Positions 15,032 through 22,169 of a stretch of 64,000 nt of DNA are shown here, piece by piece. The first letter of the stretch is position 1. The number at the start of each line of letters is the position of its first letter. The stretch covers positions 156,533 through 220,532 of the forward strand of contig CAYVQF010000004.1 in NCBI GenBank assembly GCA_964454015.1, read 5' to 3'. The notes under the pieces are model-generated. The model did no database searches and was not told the DNA's origin. It worked only from the letters and a program-made list of their open reading frames with translations. The position numbers and the translations under genes are program-made. Origin of the DNA: CAYVQF01 sp964454015 (GTDB lineage Bacteria > Myxococcota_A > Bradymonadia > UBA4248).

Positions 15032-16294
15032 TCAGGGCGGGGGCACGGCGTCGGGGTCGAGCATCACCGCGACGATTTGCTGCCTGTCGGGGAGGGTGAC
15101 GAAGGCGCGGTGGAGCTTAGGCGCGTAGAGGAGGCGTCCCGGGGCGCCATCGAGGGGATGGGTGGCGATTTCGGCCAAGGTCTCGGGGTGGCGCAGGGAG
15201 AGCTTGCGCCCTTTGCCGTCGAGGAGCAGGAGGTAGGGGGCGACCCAGGCGAGCTCGACGCTGCCGACGCCGACTTCGGCGCTGTGGGCCACGGCCCAGC
15301 GCTGCCCATCGAAACGGGCCAGGCTGAGCTGACCCTCGGGCGAGAGGGCATAGAGGGTGGTGGCTGTAGGCTGGAGGACCCGCATGGGGAGCGCCGGCAG
15401 AGTGAGGGTGGCGCCGGGCACACCGCTGGGGGTGATCTCCAGGAGCTCTTTGGCGGTGTGGCGCAGCAGCCACTGCGAGGGCGTCGGCGATTGGAGGTCG
15501 CCAGGCTGGAGGGCGACGGGCCAGCCCCGGATGGCGCTGCGCTGCACCTCGTCGTCGCTGCTGGCGGTGGCAGCGAGGCGTAGGATCTGACCTTGCTCCT
15601 CTTCGGGGTGCTCCGTGTCGATGGTGACGACGCGCAGCGCTTGGTGCGGTGCTTGGCCGGTGACGGTGAGGGCGACGGGGCTGGGGCCGGTGCTGAGGCG
15701 AGCGCGGACTTCGCCGGAGACGGGATCGATGGCCATGAGCCCGCGACCGTCGGTGGTGCCGCGCACCAGGAGCCACAGGCGACCGGCGGCGAAGGCGGCG
15801 GCGGCGGGGGTGCCTTCCACGGGGAGGCTCAAGAGCTCGACGAAGCGCTGTGGGCGTTGGGTGAGGTCGAGGTGGAGCAAGAGGAGGCGCTGGGCTTCGA
15901 CTTGGAGGGCGGCGAAGAGCGCGTCGCCGAGGGACGTGACCGCGCCGGCGAAATCATCGAGGAGCTCGAGGCGAGCTGGCAGGGCGTCGCCCGTGGCGGT
16001 GGCGTCGAGGCCACAGAGCATGGCCGGGCCGCCGCGGGTGGCGGCGACCACGGCGTGGGCGCCATCATAGGCCAGGGTGAAGACGAGCCCGGGACAATCG
16101 TAGCGGGCGATCTCGGCGAAGGGGGTCGCGGGCGGCGCCCGATCTGGGGGGGCGGGGGTTGGCGCTGGTGCCGTGTCTTCGGGCGCCGGGGCCGGAGGCT
16201 CGCGGTCGCGGCACGCCCCGGCGGTGGTGGCTACCAAGAAGCACAGCAGCCAGAGGCGCAAGAGGAGGGGGGCGGCGATAGCGGTACGCTTCAC
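15032..16294 (-). CDS. Putative lipoprotein with beta-propeller-like repeats
   Basis: 420 residues. The N-terminus MKRTAIAAPLLLRLWLLCFLV is a signal peptide, with Cys near residue 28 (TTAGAC) as a weak lipobox; a Pro/Ala-rich linker follows. The mature part consists of short beta-strand-like repeats with alternating hydrophobic and polar residues (such as GDALFAALQVEAQRL, RLWLLVRGTTDG, PYLLLLDGKGRKL), which suggest a seven-bladed propeller. No catalytic motif is seen and I do not recognise a family. Its ATG overlaps the stop of the upstream serine-hydrolase gene (ATGA), so the two are co-translated. Confidence 0.72.
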   Translation of the reverse strand: MKRTAIAAPLLLRLWLLCFLVATTAGACRDREPPAPAPEDTAPAPTPAPPDRAPPATPFAEIARYDCPGLVFTLAYDGAHAVVAATRGGPAMLCGLDATATGDALPARLELLDDFAGAVTSLGDALFAALQVEAQRLLLLHLDLTQRPQRFVELLSLPVEGTPAAAAFAAGRLWLLVRGTTDGRGLMAIDPVSGEVRARLSTGPSPVALTVTGQAPHQALRVVTIDTEHPEEEQGQILRLAATASSDDEVQRSAIRGWPVALQPGDLQSPTPSQWLLRHTAKELLEITPSGVPGATLTLPALPMRVLQPTATTLYALSPEGQLSLARFDGQRWAVAHSAEVGVGSVELAWVAPYLLLLDGKGRKLSLRHPETLAEIATHPLDGAPGRLLYAPKLHRAFVTLPDRQQIVAVMLDPDAVPPP

Positions 16295-17766
16295 GATTCC
16301 TCGAAGAGAAAGAGCAGGTCGCGGTGGTAGGGGGCGCCGTCGTGCTCACCCCGCAGGATGACGCGCCAGCCGCGGCCCACGGGGAAAGTGCGCGGCGGGA
16401 TGGCGTCGAGGTCGAGGGTGTCGCGCCAGGGTTGGGCGATGCCGTTGACCCAGGCCGCGCCGGTGTCGGTTGGGGCCACTTCGAGCTCCAGGCGCAGCGG
16501 GTCGTGGCGGAGGTGGATGGGGGGGGCGGTGCCGGCGTCTTCTTGGAGCGGTGGGGCGCGGTGGGCTTCGCGCTGGAGGAAGCGCAGGCTCTCTGCGGTG
16601 AGGCGGTTGGTCTCGGCTTCGATGCCGTCGCGGTAGGGCAGGGAGATGGCCACGAGGAAGCGTTGGCTGCCGTTGCTTTGGCTGATGAGGGCCACTTCGA
16701 GGCGGTCGTCGTCGACGTACTTGCCGCCTTTGTTGAACACCTCGACGGGGCCGAGGACTTCGGCGGCGCCGTCGCCGATGCACGAGGGGGCGCGGCCCAG
16801 GGCTTGACGCAGGGCCTGGCGGTCGGCCTCGCTCAGGAGCGGGTAGCGCTCGGCGGGGTGGAGTTCGGCGTCCAGGGCGACGCGGCGGATGACGTCGAGG
16901 AGCTCGAGGAGGGTGGTGCAGTTGCCCTCGTTGGGGCAGCGCGGATGCTGGCTGGTGCCGATGCGTTCGGGGAGGGTGCCCTGGTGCTCGCCTTGGACGT
17001 AGGTGATGGGGACGGAGGTGCGCATGTTGGCGTCGGGCGCTTTGCGGGCGTAGCGCCGCTGTAGGACCATGTGGGGGAGCTGCATGGCCATGGGGAGGTA
17101 GTGGGCGTTGATGGCGTCGAAGCCGGCGATCATCATGAGGCGGTTGTAGGCCGGGTTGGAGCTGGGGACGATGGCGGCGGTGTAGATGTCGCGCACGCTC
17201 CCCTGCCAGAGGCCGTTCTCGTCTTCCATGCTGACCTGGGCGTCGCCATCGAGGCCGTGCTCGGCGAGGGCCATGAGGGCGGCCACGGCGGCGGCGAGCT
17301 TCACCGTCGAGGCGGGCCAGAAGCGCTGGGCGAGCTGATCGTCGACGCTGTAGAGAAAACCCGAATCGCCGAGGGAGAAGAAGCGGTAGGCCAGGGCGTC
17401 GACGCCGGATTCGACTGTGGCGACGAGGAGAAAGCTGGGCTCTGGGGTGGCGATGGCGTTGGCGCCGAAGTGAGCGCCCAGTTGGGTGCGGTCGGCGGCG
17501 TCTTCCACTTGTTGGTACCACGTCAGGTAGGCGTGCGTGGCGACTTGCAGGATCTCAGGGGGTGTAGGCGCGGCGGCGGGTGCGGCCGGGAGCGTCTCTC
17601 GTGGCGGGTCGGTCGCCATTGGTGCGGTCGGCGGCGGCGCGTGGGGATGGGCCAGCTCGGGGGTGGGATGCTCGCTCATTTCAGGTCGGCAGGCAGGTGC
17701 CGTGCAGAGGACGAAGGCCAGCAGGGCTAGGGCACAGGCGGGTCGGTGGACTTTGATTCTGTTCAT
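16291..17766 (-). CDS. Lipoprotein with class A beta-lactamase-like serine hydrolase fold
   Basis: 491 residues. Signal peptide with lipobox-like CTAPAC at residues ~21-26, then a Pro/Ala/Thr linker of ~45 residues. The catalytic domain shows SxxK in FWPASTVKLAAA, a second box SSNPAYNRLM in the place of SDN, and NKGGKYVDDD in the place of KTG. This layout matches penicillin-recognising class A enzymes, but SSN and KGG are degenerate, so beta-lactam hydrolysis is doubtful. The C-terminal ~100 residues are an extra domain. It sits between a propeller lipoprotein and an NlpC/P60 lipoprotein, which suggests a cell-wall-remodelling unit. It is 6 bases downstream of the NlpC/P60 gene. Confidence 0.8.
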   Translation of the reverse strand: MNRIKVHRPACALALLAFVLCTAPACRPEMSEHPTPELAHPHAPPPTAPMATDPPRETLPAAPAAAPTPPEILQVATHAYLTWYQQVEDAADRTQLGAHFGANAIATPEPSFLLVATVESGVDALAYRFFSLGDSGFLYSVDDQLAQRFWPASTVKLAAAVAALMALAEHGLDGDAQVSMEDENGLWQGSVRDIYTAAIVPSSNPAYNRLMMIAGFDAINAHYLPMAMQLPHMVLQRRYARKAPDANMRTSVPITYVQGEHQGTLPERIGTSQHPRCPNEGNCTTLLELLDVIRRVALDAELHPAERYPLLSEADRQALRQALGRAPSCIGDGAAEVLGPVEVFNKGGKYVDDDRLEVALISQSNGSQRFLVAISLPYRDGIEAETNRLTAESLRFLQREAHRAPPLQEDAGTAPPIHLRHDPLRLELEVAPTDTGAAWVNGIAQPWRDTLDLDAIPPRTFPVGRGWRVILRGEHDGAPYHRDLLFLFEES

Positions 17767-17772
17767 GGGGCT

Positions 17773-20700
17773 CTAGCGCGGGGGGCGGCGGCGCTCGGCG
17801 AACCAAGGCCGGTAGGAGGTCATGCGCTCACGGTGGGCTTGGGGAGCGCGCCGTTTACAGGTGCGCATTTCGTCGGAGCCGCTGGGCGCAGCCCAGCGGA
17901 TCTCGACGCAGTCCGCCGGGTGGTAGGCCATCTCGAAGCCGGCTTTGCGGGCGACGATGTCTTGGAGGGAGAGCTGTTGCGGGGTGCCGTCGGAGCGGGT
18001 GTAGGAGAAAGTACGTCGCTGTAGCTCCTGGTCGAGCTTGGCTTGGATCTCGGCGATGGCCGGCTCGACCTCGTCGGGGCCCAATCCGAAAGCTTCCGGG
18101 CGCCGGCGCACGCTCTCGGGGAAGAACTCCACCGTGTCGATGGAGATGAGGAGGCGCATGTCGCGGGACGGGGTGGAGAAGTCTTCCCAGGCGCCGGAGG
18201 TTTCGAAGATGGCGTAGCCCGTGGGCATGTCGACGGCGTTGGCGCCCTTGGCGGTGACGAAGGCCTCCCCATTGTCGACGGAGACCACCCGGCGGACCAC
18301 GCCTTCTTCGAGGGCGTCGATGAGGCTGATGAGGAGGTCCATGGGGTCGAGGGGGCGGGGGTTGATGATGCTCTCCATCTTGTCGTAGAAATCGTCTTGG
18401 GTGCCGGCGTACTGCTCGCGGCTGAAGGGCGGGAAGTCTCGGTGTTTGGCGAGCTCGTCGTTGGTGAGCACCGTGGCCTGGCCGCTGCGGACCACCACGG
18501 GGCGGAAGGCCTTGAAGCCGGCGCCGACGTCGGTGGTCTCTGGGGTGAAGAGGAAGGAACCGCGCCAGAAGCGGCGCCGGCCGATGGTGCCATCGGGCTG
18601 GGCGTCGGCGCCGATGAGGATGCCGTAGCCATCGAGGGCTTGTCCGCGCCAGCCGGCGACGATGAGGAGGTGGCCGTAGGGATCGGCGTAGGTGGTGCCC
18701 GGGGCGAGGTTGTGACGGGTGAGGGGGATGGGATAGAGATCCGTGTCTTCGTCGTCGGGGTGGGTGCGGGCGCTGCCGGAGTGGACGCCGTTGCGGACAT
18801 CGCGGTTGTTGAAGTTGGCGAAGGCGGTGACGGGATCGCTGTGGCCGCTGGCGTCGAGGTTGGTGATGAGGCCGCCACATTTTGGGGGTCGGCCCGCTTT
18901 GCCGCGGCTACAGCGGCGGTAGCCAAAGGGCAGGCCCATTTTCCAGGCGAAGTAGGCGCGCAGCATGTAGGGCAGATCGGCGCAGTCGGGCTGCATGCGC
19001 AGGCGCTGATCTTCGCCCAAGCCGAGGTGATCGTAGAGGATGTTGCGGTAGGGATCCTGGGTGAGGCTGTGGAGGTTGCGCCACGAGAGGTCCTCTTCGA
19101 GGGGGTAGTCGAAGAGGGCTTCGACGAAGGCCGCGTAGAGGTTCTCCATATCGCGGTCCCAGGAGGCATCGACTTTCCAGGCGTTGACGACGGCGCGGGG
19201 GGTCACGCTGTGGCGGCGGGCGATGTTGAGGTTGCGGCAGGCGGCGACGCGGCTGCCGTCGCCCACCAAGACGCGCCATTTGCCCTCGGGGGGGGCTTCG
19301 AAGTCGCCGATGAGGACGTAGGGCGGGCCGCCGTAGCGGCGCAGGGCCGGCTGCAGGCGTTCACCGGCGGCGTTCTGGAGGACGATCTCCAGGGGGCCGA
19401 GGACGGTGGAGGAGGTGACGATGACCCGCAGCGGCTGGCCGCTGTGGGGCTGTTGGGGGGAGGTGAGCATGGAGACGCCGCGCTCGCCGCGGCACTTGCC
19501 GCTGTCGATGACGGGGGCGGCGCGGCGCGAGAGGGCGATGGCTTGCAGGGCCGGTTCGGGGCTGTGGCCGATGACGGTGATGGTGGTGAGGCGCTCGATG
19601 AAGGCGCTGCGCGAGGTGTTGCGTCCGAGCTGGAGATCCGAGACGGTGATTTTGTCTACCTTGAGCACGGTCTCCTTGGGGGGATCGGCGTCGATGTCGA
19701 AGCCCTCGGTGCAGGGGTGGACGTAGTCGGCCAAGGCGTGGGCGGCCATGGGGACGCCCTCGGCGTTGCGACCCAGGTAGAGCATGATGTGGCCGGGGAA
19801 GTGGAGCAGGACGACGCCGTGGGCCAGGGCGGCGTCGAGGATCTGCAGGCGCTCACTCTCTTTGTGGAGGGATTGGACGTCGATCTCGAAGGTGCCGGCG
19901 TGGGCTTGTCCGGCCGAGTGGCGCGGGAGGTAAAGGCCAAAGGCGCTCAGGACATCCATGACGTAGCGCGAGCAGTCGCGCCGGCCCTGTTCATCGCCCC
20001 AACCGTAGTCTTGGCCGAGGTAGCGAAAGACCTCCGTGAGGAAGGCGCGCCGGGTCAAGGGGCGCCCATTGTCGATGACCTTGTCGGCGGGGAGGTCGAC
20101 GGTGACGAAGCCCTTGGCGGTCGCCACGACGCCTTGGTGCGCTGCGTCGCCGACGGCGACGAAGGTGCCCATGGTCAGGGGTTCACTGGGGCCAGGCAAG
20201 GGGATGGTGTCGGTGACGAGCCAGCGGCGGGGGGCCAGGAAGCGCGGGCGTTCGGCGGCGGGGACTTCGGCTGAGAGGGGCGCGCTGTCGGCGATCCAGC
20301 CCCAGGAGTAGCGGGTGCGTACCATGCGCATCCCCGCCGGCCAGTGGGCGACGACCTCGAGGACTTCTTGGGCGCGGATGGTGCTGCAGTTGTTGCGGTC
20401 GAAGCGGAGGTCACGATCGGCTTTGTAGTAGCCCGCGACGTGCGGCCCGCAGCGCAAGGGGATGCCCGTGAGGGCGACGTGGAGCTTGGCTTCGCTGAGT
20501 TGGCCTTTGGCGTCGCGCAAGGGTTGCCAGGCGGCAGAGTCGAGGCTGCTGCCATCGCGGAGGACGTAGTTGCTGGAGGCGAACTGGGCTTCGAGGTAGC
20601 CGATGCGGGTGGAGAGCAGCTCCTGCCAGCGCTCGGCGCTCAGGGCAGCGCCGATGTCGCTGATGTCGTCGGCGAGGGCGAGGTTGTGGTCGTGGATGGC

Positions 20701-21012
20701 GTCGGTGGTGAGGATGATCTCGTCGAGGTCGAAGTGGGCGGCCGTGCTTTGGAGCCAGGTGTCGAGGTTGAGGTCGCGCGGGGTGACCCCCGGTAGGGGG
20801 GCGGCGGCCTCGCCGCGGGGTGGGCAGCCGTCTGGGGGCAGGGCTGGGGCGCTGGGGGTGGTGTCGGTCGGGAGGGGCGGGGAGTCGCGATGCTCGGCGC
20901 CGGGTTCGACGGCTTGAGGCGGGGTGCAGGCGCTCAGGGCGAGGGCCAAGAGGAGGCTGTGGATGAGGCGGTGAGAGATGAGTGGGTGAATAGGTTGAGC
21001 TCGGGAGTGCAT
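17773..21012 (-). CDS. Large lipoprotein with SH3-like and NlpC/P60 peptidase domains plus unknown C-terminal half
   Basis: 1079 residues. Lipobox LALSAC (Cys29) fixes a start at the ATG at 21012, with GAGGTG 4 bases upstream; the frame is open further but that part overlaps the epimerase. Residues ~190-300 contain SH3-like modules (RYSWGWIADSAPL). Residues ~315-480 are an NlpC/P60 (C40) peptidase with catalytic Cys in GRRDCSRYVMDVL (~347) and His in FPGHIMLYLG (~407). The arrangement matches the N_NLPC_P60/SH3_6/NLPC_P60 family that cuts peptidoglycan stem peptides. The last ~560 residues match nothing I know; they begin near an Ig-like LRVIVTSSTVLGPLEIVL region. Likely anchored in the envelope. 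Confidence 0.85.
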   Translation of the reverse strand: MHSRAQPIHPLISHRLIHSLLLALALSACTPPQAVEPGAEHRDSPPLPTDTTPSAPALPPDGCPPRGEAAAPLPGVTPRDLNLDTWLQSTAAHFDLDEIILTTDAIHDHNLALADDISDIGAALSAERWQELLSTRIGYLEAQFASSNYVLRDGSSLDSAAWQPLRDAKGQLSEAKLHVALTGIPLRCGPHVAGYYKADRDLRFDRNNCSTIRAQEVLEVVAHWPAGMRMVRTRYSWGWIADSAPLSAEVPAAERPRFLAPRRWLVTDTIPLPGPSEPLTMGTFVAVGDAAHQGVVATAKGFVTVDLPADKVIDNGRPLTRRAFLTEVFRYLGQDYGWGDEQGRRDCSRYVMDVLSAFGLYLPRHSAGQAHAGTFEIDVQSLHKESERLQILDAALAHGVVLLHFPGHIMLYLGRNAEGVPMAAHALADYVHPCTEGFDIDADPPKETVLKVDKITVSDLQLGRNTSRSAFIERLTTITVIGHSPEPALQAIALSRRAAPVIDSGKCRGERGVSMLTSPQQPHSGQPLRVIVTSSTVLGPLEIVLQNAAGERLQPALRRYGGPPYVLIGDFEAPPEGKWRVLVGDGSRVAACRNLNIARRHSVTPRAVVNAWKVDASWDRDMENLYAAFVEALFDYPLEEDLSWRNLHSLTQDPYRNILYDHLGLGEDQRLRMQPDCADLPYMLRAYFAWKMGLPFGYRRCSRGKAGRPPKCGGLITNLDASGHSDPVTAFANFNNRDVRNGVHSGSARTHPDDEDTDLYPIPLTRHNLAPGTTYADPYGHLLIVAGWRGQALDGYGILIGADAQPDGTIGRRRFWRGSFLFTPETTDVGAGFKAFRPVVVRSGQATVLTNDELAKHRDFPPFSREQYAGTQDDFYDKMESIINPRPLDPMDLLISLIDALEEGVVRRVVSVDNGEAFVTAKGANAVDMPTGYAIFETSGAWEDFSTPSRDMRLLISIDTVEFFPESVRRRPEAFGLGPDEVEPAIAEIQAKLDQELQRRTFSYTRSDGTPQQLSLQDIVARKAGFEMAYHPADCVEIRWAAPSGSDEMRTCKRRAPQAHRERMTSYRPWFAERRRPPR

Positions 21013-21059
21013 GGGCACCTCAGTGGCGCGCGCCGTAGCCGGCCTTGGCTGGGCACTTT

Positions 21060-21977
21060 TCATTGGCAGCAGAGGACCTGGTCGAGGGCCGCCTCGATGG
21101 TGGGGGCTTGGAACTTGAAGCCCAGCCCTTGGAGGCGCTGGGGGAGGGCCCGACAACTGGGGAGGATGAGCTCGTCCGCCAGGGCACCGGCGAGGGCGCG
21201 CAAGGCCATGGCGGGGACGAAGCCGAAGGCGGGCCGTTGCAGGCGGCGGGCGATGGCCCGGGTGATGTCGATCTGGCGCGCCGGCTCTGGGGCGCAGAAG
21301 TTGAAGGGGCCCTGGGCCTGGGGGTGTTCGAGGAGGAAGAGGGTGGCGGCGGTGAGGTCGGCGATGGTCATCCAGGACCACCATTGCTGTCCGCTGCCGA
21401 GCTTGCCCCCCAGGCCGTAGCGGATGGGCTGGAGGAGGCGCTCCCAGGCGGGGGCCTCTTCGGCGACGACCATGGCGAAGCGCATGATGGCAGCGCGCAC
21501 TTTGCCATCTGCGGCGAGCTCGAGGGCGGGGCGTTCCCAGGCGCTACACACCTCGGACAAGAACAGGTGGCCTGCTGGGCTCTCTTCGGTGATTTCTGCC
21601 TCACCCGTGTCGCCGTAGTACCCCGTGGCCGAGGCTTGCAGCCAAAGCGGCGGCGGGGATGGGGCGGCACGCCAAGCTCTGACGAGGCGTTGGGTGCCGT
21701 GGACGCGGCTATCCATGACGCGGCGCCGATGGGCTTCATCGAGCCGGCCGTTGCCGAGGGGTTCGCCGGCCAAGTGGATGAGGGCCGCGGCGCCATCGAG
21801 GGCGTTGACCAGGGCGTCGTCCCGATGCCAGTCGTAGCGGTGCTCGGGCGGCGTGAGGGCGATTTTGGTGTCGCGCAGCAGGACGCGAACGCCGAAGCCT
21901 GCGTGGCGAAGCGCGGGGATGAGGTGACGCCCAACGAGCCCAGTGGCTCCGGAGACGACGACGACTCTGTTGTCCAT
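21060..21977 (-). CDS. TIGR01777 family NAD(P)-dependent epimerase (SDR39U1-like)
   Basis: 305-residue extended short-chain dehydrogenase. Rossmann motif VVVVSGATGLVGRHL at the N-terminus, LIHLAGEPLG, the SATGYYGDTG segment with the YYG diagnostic for this subfamily, and ITEESPAGHLFLSEVCSAWE. Family proteins are predicted sugar-nucleotide epimerases with poorly known substrates. The ATG at 21977 is chosen (GAGG 5 bases upstream, directly before MDNRVVVVSG); a frame-open extension reaches 22016. The NlpC/P60 gene follows 47 bases downstream. Confidence 0.92.
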   Translation of the reverse strand: MDNRVVVVSGATGLVGRHLIPALRHAGFGVRVLLRDTKIALTPPEHRYDWHRDDALVNALDGAAALIHLAGEPLGNGRLDEAHRRRVMDSRVHGTQRLVRAWRAAPSPPPLWLQASATGYYGDTGEAEITEESPAGHLFLSEVCSAWERPALELAADGKVRAAIMRFAMVVAEEAPAWERLLQPIRYGLGGKLGSGQQWWSWMTIADLTAATLFLLEHPQAQGPFNFCAPEPARQIDITRAIARRLQRPAFGFVPAMALRALAGALADELILPSCRALPQRLQGLGFKFQAPTIEAALDQVLCCQ

Positions 21978-22119
21978 GCTGGCCTCAGTGGTGGGTGGAT
22001 CTGTGGGAAAAGGCAACGGTCATGCGGTGTGGCCCGACACAGAAGTGAGGCGCAGGATAGGCGAGGTGGGCGATGATGGAAAGCCTCACGCTGGCAACCC
22101 TATTCAGAAACGCTCTGGC

Positions 22120-22130
22120 AGTGCTATGGT
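22120..22130 (+). promoter_or_regulatory. Candidate extended -10 promoter
   Basis: TGC-TATGGT (hexamer 22125-22130) is an extended -10; the only -35-like hexamer at a workable distance is a poor TTCAGA at 22103-22108. It lies 40 bases upstream of the next gene. Confidence 0.3.
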
Positions 22131-22169
22131 GGGTAGACCTTTGAGCTGAGGAGGCCTCTGCGTCTCGTG

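Noticed and set aside
18043..20274. Plus-strand open frame of 743 codons opposite the NlpC/P60 gene
   Set aside because: Gly/Val/Glu-rich shadow; catalytic NlpC/P60 residues are on the minus strand.
21013..21063. Upstream ATG at 21063 as start of the NlpC/P60 lipoprotein
   Set aside because: It overlaps the epimerase end, and the signal peptide, lipobox and ribosome-binding site fit the ATG at 21012.
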